64,000 nucleotides of DNA. It comes from Maratus speciosus. Taxonomy: Eukaryota; Arthropoda; Arachnida; Araneae; Salticidae. Below, in pieces: positions 12,703 to 22,353 of this stretch. A model generated the notes under the pieces. That model was not told the DNA's origin and did not search any database. It worked only from the letters and a program-made list of their open reading frames with translations. Position numbers and translations under genes: made by a program. Each line of letters opens with the position of its first letter. The first letter of the stretch is position 1. The stretch lies in the NCBI GenBank assembly GCA_963932465.1, contig OZ010790.1:353053087-353117086 (forward strand), written 5' to 3'.

Positions 12703-13531
12703 TTAGGAAGGGTAAACAGATTTATAAAAATTTTTAGCAAGTTTATTTATGCGCTTTTTTAAGGAGGTAGTATTCAAATCCCTGCGGATACTGGTGTTGC
12801 GAAGAAAATAGTGACCATTACGAATATAGTGTAGGTTTTTGTTATGAGCACCGTAAAGATACACCATGTTAGTTTTGCAAGCGAATCCCCAGATCGGACA
12901 AGCATAGGTTAAGATTGATCTAATACATGCATTATATAAGATAAGTTTATTATGAGTTGAAAGAGTATTACTTTGGAGAAGAGGAGAAAGGGCCTGGGAG
13001 ATAGCAACTTTGCCTCGAACATTAGTAAAGTGCTTTTTCCAAGTAAGTCTCAGGGGGGTCTGAGACTTACTTTTCCAAGTAAGTCTCCCCACTAATTATC
13101 AAGGGTAACCCCCCAGATAATTAGTGTCATTAGTCAAGGAATAGTAGTGTTGTTAATAGTAATACGATTGGGAAATGTTAATTTTTTAGAGAAATAGACA
13201 GCAGCTGTTTTCCGCTCGTTGAGCTTAACACGCCACAGGGTTCACCAGCTAAGGAATTTATGTATGTGTTTTTGGACAATTTTGTATAATGTGAATGGGT
13301 GTTGTGCAGAGGCGTACATTGCCGTGTCGTCCGCGTACAGGGCAAGATAAGTCCTCAGTGTTCTTGGGATATCGTTGAAAAAAAATGTTGAATAATGTAG
13401 GGCCGAGGACCGACCCTTGTAAAATACCAGAGAGAATAAGGTATAAATTGGAAAGTATGTTATTAAGGTGGACGCGAAAGGTGCGGTCGCAAAGGTAAGA
13501 ATGTATGAGAAAGAAAAGTCTAGCATTAATA
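12703..13531 (-). pseudogene. LINE reverse transcriptase, C-terminal half
   Basis: From 13531 downward the translation shows a complete palm: LQGSVLGPTLFNIFF (about 13430-13385), then, after a one-base frameshift in an A run near 13380, YADDTAMYASA near 13320-13350. YADD is the catalytic motif. Downstream thumb and C-terminal sequence includes LSTHNKLILYNACIRSILTY and ACPIWG (about 12975-12890), a hallmark of jockey-type ORF2, and ends with a stop at 12703-12705. There are further frame breaks near 13090-13250, including a small duplication of AAGTAAGTCTC at 13041-13090. The N-terminal half lies beyond the insertion at 13532-15227. Confidence 0.9.
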
Positions 13532-14278
13532 GAGGAAAAGGTCCAAATACCGGCTACCACTTTTGTTTTCAGTCTAGATCATACAATTTTCAAAATTAAT
13601 AAAATAAAAAGTGACAGCAGAGTACCTTGATATGTTTTACACCTGTTTAGAGAAAAAAAATCAGCTTAAAAGGCGTTTTCTGTTTATAAAAAGGAAAATT
13701 CCGAAAGTCTTCGAATTTTGAGTTTTTAAAATGGGGTCTAAATACCGGCTAACTAATTTTTTTTTTTTTTTTTTTTTTTTCCAAAAGATCACACAAATAG
13801 AGCTAATGACAGTTATTAAGCAATAAGAATATTATTTTAATAAATTGTATTGATTAATAACATTTCTTATGCACAGAAAAAATACGCAATTTTTAATAAA
13901 TAAGTAGTTTTGACAAATCTCTAAAATTCTTTACGACTGTCTCTCACAGTCTTCTTCCCATCATGTTTCAAATTTTGCTTTTTAACGTGTAAAAAAAAAA
14001 AAAAAAAAAACTTGAAGATTGAAACGAGAATTATTTTATCTGAAAAAATCGAAAGCATAATATCACTCTCTGCGTCGGTGTAGTCCGTATCAACCCATAT
14101 ATTACATTCCTAACATTGAACCCAGAATCCCCTTCCCCATTCTTGTCCACAGAGAAAGTAGCCATGCAGAAGACACAAATTTATCATCTTCCTCTGTTGG
14201 ATATTTTCCTTTTTCACTTTTTAGCCCTTTCGCTGCGTAATTGTTTTATCAAAATAGCTTAAAAAATTGCGTATTTAA

Positions 14279-14517
14279 CCCCTTCGTGACGAGCGTCTTT
14301 TAAGAATTTTTATTCTATTGACACCAGTTTTTGTCTAATTTAACCGGGAAAATGCTTCGATTAAATAAGGCATAATTTACAATATAAAATAACTGGCGGG
14401 AATAATCAAGGAGGGTTAATTAGACGGAAAAAATGCATCCCCGAGGAAAACTCGGGTTGCGAAAATTTTGCTATTTTTACGATGCCCAAGGAAATCTCGG
14501 GTTCCGCAGCGAGAGGG
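14279..14517. mobile_element. piggyBac-type TTAA MITE inside family B
   Basis: Flanked by TTAA on both sides (14275-14278 and 14518-14521). The ends are CCCCTTCGTGACG and, reverse-complemented, CCCTCTCGCTGCG. The same insert sits at the matching place in copy 2 (37936-38146), so it entered before the two copies separated. It could instead be an original part of family B. Confidence 0.55.
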
Positions 14518-14793
14518 TTAAAATCAAATTTCTGCCCCTTTCGCCTGGTTTACTCCGTCATTTGTTTCTTCCTCTTCACATTTATTACAATCACATTTGT
14601 AGTGTCCAACAGCTCTTTTTTGGAAAGTGATCCGGTAACCAGTGTCGATCCTGAAGAATTTCGGGCATGGTTGCTTTTTTCATATTGCGAAATCGGACGG
14701 GGACTATTTCCGAACAATTTAAGTTAATTTATTAATTATGGAACTATTTAAATTAATTTATTTTTCTCCCCTTCAAGCAGAGCAACCGAGAGA

Positions 14794-14862
14794 GGTCCAA
14801 ATACCGGCTAGCCGGTATTTAGACCACTCTAGGTAGCCGGTATTCGGACCACTGCTATGTTT
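14794..14862. repeat. Palindromic cluster of the family B word
   Basis: GGTCCAAATACCGGCTA is followed immediately by GCCGGTATTTAGACC and then TAGCCGGTATTCGGACC, forming a strong inverted repeat of the terminal word inside the element. Confidence 0.85.
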
Positions 14863-15229
14863 AAGTTAAAACCGGTATTACTGATTCATATAATAAAATA
14901 CCAATACTGTGCGCGTGGCAATTGAGAGCTAAATATGTCTAGAAAATAACTTAATCAACAATTCAAGCCAATATACGATGAGTATATTTTTAAAAATTGA
15001 GAAAAACATATCTGAAAAACTTTTGATGTACCAGATTACGTAGATTCGACACTTTTGCATTTACTATTTGTAAATAACACAGACTTCAGCGACGTACTTT
15101 TCGTAACTTTCTTCTCTCAATTAAACTTACAAACTCTGCCTATCACCGCTAGGCTGCGCTGCGCTCAGTTCTCAGAACACCTAGTAGCCGGTATTTGGAC
15201 CCTAGCCGGTATTTGGACCTTCTCCTCTA

Positions 15230-16230
15230 CCAAGCTTAATTAATTTGTATATAGGGCCAATATGCCAGACCTTATCAAATGCCTTAGCGACATCAAGAAA
15301 GACAGCTGCAGCTGATGACAGTTTCTCACACAATAACTCTACAACACGAAAGAGTTGATGCAATGTGCAATGTTTAGCTCTGAAGCCGAATTGCTCAGGA
15401 ATGAGTATGTTTTGTGCGTCTAAGATGTCATGTAGCTGGGACCTGATGACTCGCTCAACAACTTTGCTGATAGAAGGTAAAAGAGAGATGGGACGATAGT
15501 TAGTCGGATCTTGAATATAACACTGAGGTTTAGGAATATTTGCTAATAGAAGTCTTCCAAGCTTTTAGGGAAGTAATAGAACTGAAGAATAGCATTAGTA
15601 AGTTTAGTTAGATAAATAATACAGTTGCAAGGTAGATTTTTAAGATCATAATTAGTTATATTATCATATCTCGGGGCTTTTCTATTTTAAAGATTTTTGA
15701 TGATATTAGAAATAACAATTGGTTGAAATTCCGGGAGTGGGTCCGCGGGAGGGGTAGCTAAGAAATTTTGAACAGTTTCATTGACTTCAAAATAATGATT
15801 AGGGCTGGCAAGGTAAGGGTTAGGGGAAAACTGCTCAGCATAGGACCTGGCGAGAATTTCCGCCTTGTCTTTGTTCGTGTATGCCGTGGTATTAAAGGCA
15901 GTTAAGGGGGGGAGGGTGTGGTTGAATAGTTATTATTAAGTTTTTTCTTTATTTTCCAGAGAGAATTATCTTGAGGGGAGAGGGAGTTAAGAAAATTGCT
16001 CCAACTTTTTCACTTTTCTTTAGAAATGAGGTTTTTAATTTCATTATTAATTCTATTAATCATGGGCTTTAAAGTAGGATCCTTAGTATTTTATACAGCC
16101 GTCGGATGTCATCACGTTGCTCACATAAATTATGGATATAGTTAGGCAGGGAAAAAGAGTTATTATTTTTAGTATATTGATAAGTAGCTTGTTTTTGAGC
16201 ATTAATAATAATTGCCGAAACGTCAGTGAA
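15230..16230 (-). pseudogene. LINE reverse transcriptase, N-terminal half
   Basis: Read downward from 16230, the frame pieces give LPNYIHNLCEQRDDIRRLY, then AEILARSYAEQFSPNPY, then a clean run through IQDPTNYRPISLLPSISKVV, IPEQFGFRAKHCT and AAVFLDVAKAFDKVW (about 15290-15260). NYRPISLL, EQFGFR and the FxDxxxAFDxVW motif (here FLDVAKAFDKVW) are diagnostic of non-LTR reverse transcriptases, and the Asp in LDVAKAFD is catalytic. At least two frameshifts (near 16065 and 15905) and one stop (near 16000) break the region upstream of the palm. The frame stops at the family B insertion and resumes at 13531. Confidence 0.9.
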
Positions 16231-16234
16231 GGCT

Positions 16235-18543
16235 TACTGTGGAGACACGAAATGTTTTGGTTTCCGTTAGTCTGTCTGTCTGTTAGTCTGTCTGTCTGTT
16301 CCGCGATAACTGCCGCAAAAAGCATCCGATCGGCTTGAAATTCCCTGGGCATGTTGATGAGCTCCCCGGATTTAGCTGTATAGTTTTGGGTTAAATTTGG
16401 TTGATTCGTTCGGAATATACAGAACATTTTATTTTGTGATATAATGCTTTTCTATGGGAAGTCAGACGATTTTCAAATTTTCATTTGTTGAAAGAAATCG
16501 CTCATATGAATAATAGATTTAAATGGTAAATTTTGGATGCTGAAATTTTTAAATAAGAGTATTAAATTATTCTTATTAGTTTGCAATTTTGTCAAAACAT
16601 TTGTCAGAGCTTTTAAATTAGGTGTATAACTTATGATAGAATTTTATACATGTGTTCGAATAATATAAAACATTTTATTTTATGAATTTACTTATATTTC
16701 ATTTTTTCTTTTAACCGTTGCGTAGCAACAGCATCTCATCTAAAAATATCATAAATGTGAAAGTATGTATGGTTTTTTGAAGTCAAATAAAAGCAAAAGG
16801 AATGAATTAATGAATGCCTTTGTATAGATATTTGCATATAGATTTATTTAAACGCAGAAATGAAAATAGTATTTATATACTATATAGAATAATATTTTCA
16901 TTTATTTATTCAACTATTTGATTATAAATGAAAAAGTTCGTTATTTTCATACAGAATAAACTGACATTATTCTGTTAAATTTTATAAACTTTATTGTTGC
17001 CAAAAAAAAAAATGAATAACAATTTCTCCCAAAGAGTTAATTTTAATTTGTAAGATTTTCACGTGCAAAAGAAAAATGGAATAAGCAAATAAAAAATAAA
17101 AAAAAAAGGATATATAGGACAGGAATGAATACATATAAACATTTCACACCAAATACCACCTAAAATAGTTTTTGTAGCAGTATTTTCCCAGCACTACGAA
17201 GAAAGATTCCTCGATTTACACGATTTTACTTGGCCTTCCTTTTCTCATTCTTTGCGATTTCATTTTCGCAATTGCGTGCATTAATTGGCACAAAATTTTA
17301 CATTTTTATGACTGAGATATATGTAAGGCCATACAAATAAGAAATTCCGTATTGTCTCCTATAAAATGTGATAAAGTGTTGGTTAATCATATATGTTTTT
17401 ATTAAGAGGAGCAGAGCTGCCAAGCCTCCGGCGTTCTGGATACCAGTATTTTAATACAGAAAATGTTACTTTATTTAATTGAAACATTTGCGCGATTTAA
17501 AAGAACATTTTCTCTAAGATAATAGTGATGTGCAAAAGCTTGAGACTTGGTATGTCTGGTGGGGAGTGAAATGTTTTACTTAATGCATTTATCTCTATTT
17601 TAATGCTACGTGAACAACGTCCGTGTAACAGCTTGTAGAGTGTAAAATAAATTAAATTATTAAAATAATCCTTGTTACGAAAAATGAAACAGATAGTCCG
17701 GCTAAGGGAAATGAAATGTTAGTTAACCTTTCGTAATTTGACCTGAACATAGGTTTGCGTCAAATTTCAACGGTATTTGTAACATCACGATTTTAAATTA
17801 AATGTAGATACTATTAAAAGAAAATCACAAAAAATACTTAAAGACGCCAAATCATGTTTATCTATTTAACGATGATGAATTATTAACTGTTAGGTTTAGA
17901 AGCCCCCCTACTTTAGGGTGATTTTAGTAAGTTAATGCTATCGAGTACATTTTTTGATATTTAGATTAGATCTTAGATATAAATATTGCAGAATGGTAAT
18001 CAAAATTATTTTTTTATAAACAAAATTTATAAAGGTATTAGATTTCTAAATTAGATGTTTCAGTTTACATTTCCAAAAGTTCTTTATCCATTAGATACAG
18101 GTATTTGTGGTTAGCAGGCAAGTAAATACTGCTGTATGGATATTAGGATAACGTAAAATGCTTGACCGAATTATTGCTTATCCTTATAAATCGCAGTGTA
18201 AAAAGAAATCTAAGATATAGGGTAATCATTAACTCAATCAGTAGAAAATTACAAATGCAAAATAAATTACACAACGGGGGGTTCAGGGGGGCAGAGCCCC
18301 CCCTGAAGAAATTTGCTTTATTATATAAAAATTACTAGAATAAGTAGCTCGTGAGAATTTCAGAATATCCTTACATAACAACGTGTTTAATTTAACGCTT
18401 TTAATGTCTGAAACCATCGAAATATTTTTTTACTTTTATAAATGTTTGTGTAATTTAAATAGTTTAAATTTTGTTTTTGTAGAAAGATTAATATTACGCA
18501 AAGTTTGATAAAAACAATGAGTTGCAGAGATGACGTTGAGGCT
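16235..18543. mobile_element. Unclassified 2.3-kb insertion in the LINE between endonuclease and RT
   Basis: LINE coding sequence stops at the GGCT at 16231-16234 and resumes at a second GGCT at 18540-18543, a likely short target duplication. Joining the two flanks restores a continuous LINE region. The left part has TCTG repeats (16266-16300) followed by a CCGCGATAACTGCCGC-type stretch, and the middle contains CCGTTGCGTAGCAACAGC (about 16716). A strong G/C hairpin lies at 18276-18306. I see no coding capacity and cannot classify it. The frame at 16083-16427 on the minus strand spans the junction and is not a gene. Confidence 0.55.
18276..18306. repeat. GC-rich hairpin
   Basis: TTCAGGGGGGCAGAGCCCCCCCTGAA is a near-perfect inverted repeat with a 3-4 base loop, in otherwise AT-rich DNA. 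CTAG lies about 35 bases downstream, near 18337. Confidence 0.8.
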
Positions 18544-19388
18544 CTTGATCTGCAGATTTACTAGTATTTTGAAAGTTATCAAGAGCATTATCAATTTCAT
18601 CAGTGTTAGTAATATTAGGGAAAGTTAGATCAGAGTTGGAGAGAATGGTTTTAAATTTACTCCAATCCACAGCCACAGAAGGGGGGCGGGAGAGGGTCAA
18701 CACAATCAATTTAAAAAACAACAGGAAGGTGATCAGAACTTAAATCATTAATAACTGTAGAACAAATAGGAAAAACCAAATTTTTAGTAATTGCAAAGTC
18801 AATAATGGAGGGGCGACCTCTACCAAGCCCATTACGTGTAGGGGTGTTGGGTGCATGTAAACTAAGTCCTAGGTGAGTGATTAGGTTTTGTAGTGCACTG
18901 CCACGACGGGTGGTTGAATGACAGTTCCATCGCTGGTTGTGCGCATTATGATCATCTGCGATGAAACAGTGCGTATTTTGTGAGAAAAGCTGTGTTAGGT
19001 CATTGAGTGGGAAAAAAGATGAGTGTCTAGCATATAAAGAAACAAAATTAATATTAACTCGTGGCAATTGTACAACAATTCCCGTATAGTCAAGACCTGT
19101 GTATGTAGTTTGTTGCGTAGGGTACTGTGGTATGTGGTGTTTGATGTATATGGCAGTTCCGCCCTGAACAGATCCAGGACGCGGGGTATGGCAGAGATTA
19201 TAACCAGAAATTTTGATACTTTTATTAGGTTCGTGCACCTCTTGAAGAAGAATTATATCAATATTAGGGTGGTTAGAGACAAAAGCACGATGCTCGTCAA
19301 TTTTATTATTTAAAGTAGAACAGTTCCAGGATAACACAATAAGAGATTTGAGATGGAGACTAGACATGGTTGGGGGAGGAGAAATCAT
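18494..19388 (-). pseudogene. LINE ORF2 start: APE-type endonuclease domain
   Basis: The ATG at 19388 opens 225 codons with the endonuclease motifs in order: LSWNCSTLNNK (Asn22), ILLQEVHE (Glu50), SLYARHSS (about 117-124), CFIADDHNAHNQRW (Asp146, Asn148) and SSDHLPV (Ser218, Asp219, His220). These are the metal-binding and catalytic positions of AP-endonuclease-like domains that nick target DNA for target-primed reverse transcription. A second ATG at 19367 is an equally good start. After a frameshift near 18720 the frame continues as RPPSVAVDWSKFKTILSNSD down to the insertion boundary at 18543. The start overlaps the end of ORF1 by 29 bases. Confidence 0.9.
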
Positions 19389-20031
19389 TTGCTAATTTGT
19401 CGAACTCTTGAATAAAAACAATATTTTTTTCCATGGGATTGTTATATTTTTTTGTTAGAGTAGAAATATTTTTTATACATTTAATGAATTTGGAAATTTG
19501 CAAAATTTCTTTTATGTCTTTCAAAGTACTAAATATTTCATGTATATCATTACTGCAGCTGGGAAGAATTTTGGTTGACTGGGATGGGGTATTTTTAGTT
19601 TTTTTCAGGATTAGCAGAGTTAGTATTTTCAGAAGATTGTGAAGAAGAAGCATCCTCATCCGGTGATTCAACATTATTACAAGCAGAATCATTTGATTCC
19701 GAATTAGTTTTATTCTGAGATTTGGTTTTAGTATAATTGAAATCTTTGAAGAGTTCTGCCAGTTGTTTGGCCTGCTGAGAAACCTTCCTATCAGCATATC
19801 TAGCTGAGTTGCCTTTATTTTTATTGTTCTGATTGTTATTTTCCCTCTTGTGGGGTTTTTTAATGTAACCGCAGTACGTGGCTGGATGCGCCAGCCCGCA
19901 GTTCACACACTTAGGCGTTATGCGTCCTTTATGAGTACAGTTAGGGGTAAGATGTTGTTCTCGCCTTTTCAGAATTTTTCAGTAAACCCACAGACCTCAC
20001 TGGCGTGACCATAGCCCTGACAGCGATAAAG
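19360..20031 (-). pseudogene. LINE ORF1 (Gag-like), C-terminal part with zinc knuckles
   Basis: The truncated 5' end starts within YRCQGYGHASEVCG (about 20020-19980), a CCHC knuckle. After a small frame break come CVNCGLAHPATYCG (about 19910-19870) and a Lys/Asn/Ser-rich tail. The frame shifts again near 19600 in a run of A, and continues as LKKTKNTPSQSTKILPS and DIHEIFSTLKDIKEILQISK to a stop at 19360-19362. Two knuckles followed by a charged tail is the normal order for jockey-type nucleic-acid-binding ORF1. Confidence 0.85.
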
Positions 20032-20040
20032 TAAAAATAT
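20032..20040. repeat. Target-site duplication, right copy
   Basis: TAAAAATAT, identical to 12101-12109. Confidence 0.85.
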
Positions 20041-20353
20041 ATTTTCGCGTATTTAATAAAGGTGAAATTTTCATTATAAAATTTCGGTGCCAATGTGGCA
20101 ATTAGGGATTAAAATTATATGATGCCATAAAGGCATCCCCGCCTCACAAGAGGTCAAGGAATTTTGTTTAATACCACCCAATATGCTTTTTTAAAAATTT
20201 TATTACGTAATTTTAATAAGGTATTCTATAATTTTCTTTATTGTGAGCAAAAAACAATGGAGAAATTTATTCCTGTAGTAAGGGAAACTGAAAAAATTTA
20301 TTTATAACTATTGGGGTAACTGGATCCAGCATGATCCACTTACCCCGAATACA

Positions 20354-20400
20354 TGTCCCAGTTACCCCATTCTTGAAAAATTTATGGGGTAACTGGGACA
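20354..20400. repeat. Perfect 17-bp-arm hairpin of the family A word
   Basis: TGTCCCAGTTACCCCAT and ATGGGGTAACTGGGACA are exact reverse complements around a 13-base loop. The equivalent hairpin in copy 2 is at about 36616-36661 with one change. Confidence 0.95.
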
Positions 20401-20779
20401 ACGGGCTTACATTTGAAACATGAAGTAAATATATATAGACACCTAATAATATTAATGTAGTTATATGCCTAATCTTTAAAAAAAAAAAGATTCTTTAATA
20501 AAAGTACTTACAGTATTTTAATATAAAGCCGAGGAAGTTCAACCATATTGACGTTGTTTGTTAAAAAAAAAAAAAAAAAAAAAACGTAAATTTTTGACAA
20601 CCTATCACAGCAAAGAGAGATTTATGATTGAGTTGACATACTGACATACGTTGTTTTAAGAAGTAGAGATGGGGGTGCAATGCTGACAAAAGCTGAAACT
20701 TAAAAAACATCAACAGTTTTTTTATAAAATAGCCTATGGCCCAGTTACCTCGTGGGTCCAGTTGCTCCAACTAGCCTTA

Positions 20780-21832
20780 GTACGTAATAACCATGGCAAC
20801 TTAGAATCATTACCTATCATCGGATATCATTGAAGTAATTACGTATGATAGGATTTAATAGAATGATAATCAGGATAACCTAGAAGAGTTAACTAACACC
20901 AGATATCACTGAATTAATTATGTATGATAGGATTTAATAGAATAAATAATACATTTATTAATATATTCTTGAGTTTTGATTCGATTTTCATAAAATTTGT
21001 AGCTACTCGGCAAAATTCTGCGGCGAATATATATTTCATTGTATTTCAATATATATATATATATATTAAAATTCGTTATCCTTAGGCTGGCTAGTTTTTG
21101 TGCTGTTATTTGTACACGGACGGAGACACAAGCCGACGACTATAGATTCTACTTATTTATATAATTACGAACCCACCTAAAAAGATAGGTATAATTGTGA
21201 AAAATTGTTTGTTCGTTTCCTTGTTTTTTTTCTTTTCTTTTAAGTGCTTTAAAGACAAATTCTTTTTTTTTTTTTTTTTTTTTTTGTAATGTATAAAAGC
21301 ATTTTTGCATTTAAAATGTTTTCCTATTAAAACCATTTTCTTAAAAGTGTTCTTTTAAAAATATTTCTGAATAACAATCTGCATTTTAAACAGACCTAGA
21401 TAAATTCCTTTAGTCAGATAATCTGCATTTATCCCCAACATCTGACGTTCTTAATGATCTCCAAACAGTTTAAATATAAACAGGTGTCAGTTCTATAAAG
21501 CTAATAGACTTGTATTTTATTAATAGTATGCCTTTTAAGTTTGTTTGGAAGAAATTTTGTATTTCTTTCTTTTTTTAATAACTATATTAATTGAAGATAT
21601 TCTTTAAAAATATTTAAAATCGCCCTTCTTAAACTTACGCAATTTTTTAAAGTTTCATGAAGTGTTCAGTAAAACATTCATATGTAAAACACATTTAAGA
21701 AATGTATTAATTGCATTGCTTAAAAAATTAATATGATAAACTGGTAAAGATTATTTCAATTACCATTCGGTTCGATTTTGAAATTAGATTTTAAAATATC
21801 ATTCCTTTATTGAAAGTAAATAAAGATGTTTA
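20780..21832. other. AT-rich non-coding stretch
   Basis: Near the start, two similar words (GTATGATAGGATTTAATAGAAT at about 20843 and 20922) form a short direct repeat about 79 bases apart. A TA tract lies at about 21049-21066 and a poly-T run at about 21263-21285. No gene seen. Confidence 0.6.
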
Positions 21833-22351
21833 CACTGAGAAAAGAAAAATACTGCGTTATTCTAGAATAAATAGGTAGTCATTTTCTGAATCCCTAAACT
21901 TAAAATATAGATTTCCGAGCTATTTGAATAGGGTTAACAACTAAACTGAATAGACGAAATGATCTAGAAATTCTAGTCTTTTTTTTCTAGTTGAGGAAAC
22001 GATAATGAAACTTTAGTAGCGAGAAATAATCGCTTGATTTCTCAACTAGAATTATAGTTACTACAAATAACCTCTTGTGTTCGGATCTATTTGCAGAGTT
22101 TCTTAAATAAGTTTGTACACAAGGATATAGGAAAACGCACTTGAATACTAGTAGGAGAAGTAGAATTCTCTAGCAAAAGTAACTAGAATTTATAAGGATG
22201 ACATGGAACTATTTTGTCTAGAGTTACTAAGAGATAATTCCAAGAGTTTCCTAGATGTTCCTAAAGAGAGTTCTTAGAGGTTTTTCCTAGTGTTCCAGAG
22301 AGAGCGACAATATAGATTTTAATTTTCAGATCCATATTTTCTTTCTTAGTG
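21833..22351. mobile_element. TA-flanked MITE, 519 bp, rich in TCTAG words
   Basis: The left end follows TA (21831-21832) and reads CACTGAGAAAAGAAAAAT. The right end reads ATTTTCTTTCTTAGTG before TA (22352-22353). Inside are many CTAGA/TCTAG and CCTAG words, with an inverted pair TTCTAGTTGAG / CTCAACTAGAA around 21990-22050. There is no coding capacity. The CACTG ends group it with 2516-2716 and 54808-55609. Confidence 0.7.
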
Positions 22352-22353
22352 TA

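Larger units (their letters stand above)
13532..15227. mobile_element. TA-flanked TIR element, family B copy 1, inserted in the LINE RT
   Basis: The left end is GAGGAAAAGGTCCAAATACC and the right end is its reverse complement with one change. TA flanks both sides (13530-13531 and 15228-15229). The word GGTCCAAATACCGGCTA recurs internally at about 13736, 14796 and 14822, and a doubled end word lies at 15187-15220. It sits between the LFNIFF/YADD half and the AFDKVW half of the LINE RT and interrupts the coding frame. Copy 2 lies in opposite orientation at 30409-38849. No clear transposase is present: the frame at 14482-14727 is open for 81 codons but matches nothing I recognise. Confidence 0.9.
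12110..20031 (-). mobile_element. 5'-truncated jockey-like non-LTR retrotransposon, itself interrupted twice
   Basis: On the minus strand the order is Gag zinc knuckles, APE endonuclease, reverse transcriptase, an Asn-coding (TAA)n stretch and a 3' UTR ending in CATTGTT-type repeats. An exact 9-bp target duplication (TAAAAATAT) bounds it. The 5' end begins inside the first zinc knuckle, so the promoter and most of ORF1 are missing, as expected from incomplete reverse transcription. Two later insertions (13532-15227 and 16235-18543) account for about 4 kb of its 7.9-kb span. Multiple frameshifts and stops make it inactive. Asn-run ends of this kind are familiar from spider jockey elements; that taxonomic link is from memory. 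Confidence 0.9.
11207..20777. mobile_element. TA-flanked pogo-like non-autonomous element, family A copy 1, split by a LINE
   Basis: The left end follows TA (11205-11206) and reads AGCTTAGTTGGGGTAACTTG. The right end, reverse-complemented, reads AGGCTAGTTGGAGCAACTGG and abuts TA (20778-20779). Outside the insertion at 12110-20031, the sequence aligns along its length with the uninterrupted copy at 35440-37016, giving an original size of about 1.65 kb. Words of the type GGGGTAACTGG recur inside and form hairpins (11419-11454, 20354-20400). No transposase remnant was found. Assignment to a pogo-like group rests on the TA target and on similarity of design to the elements at 39780 and 53170. Confidence 0.85.

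Noticed and set aside
14433..14727. 65- and 81-codon frames in family B copy 1
   Set aside because: The matching region of copy 2 (37726-37923, minus) also has an open stretch, but codons and indels differ and no transposase motif is visible. I treat it as element sequence, not a gene.
16083..16427. 114-codon minus-strand frame
   Set aside because: It crosses the boundary between the LINE and the 2.3-kb insert and uses the wrong LINE frame for part of its length.
18276..18340. GC hairpin plus CTAG read as a Helitron 3' end
   Set aside because: The hairpin is about 35 bases from CTAG rather than the usual 10-12. No TC start or empty site supports it, and the insert boundary lies 200 bases further on.
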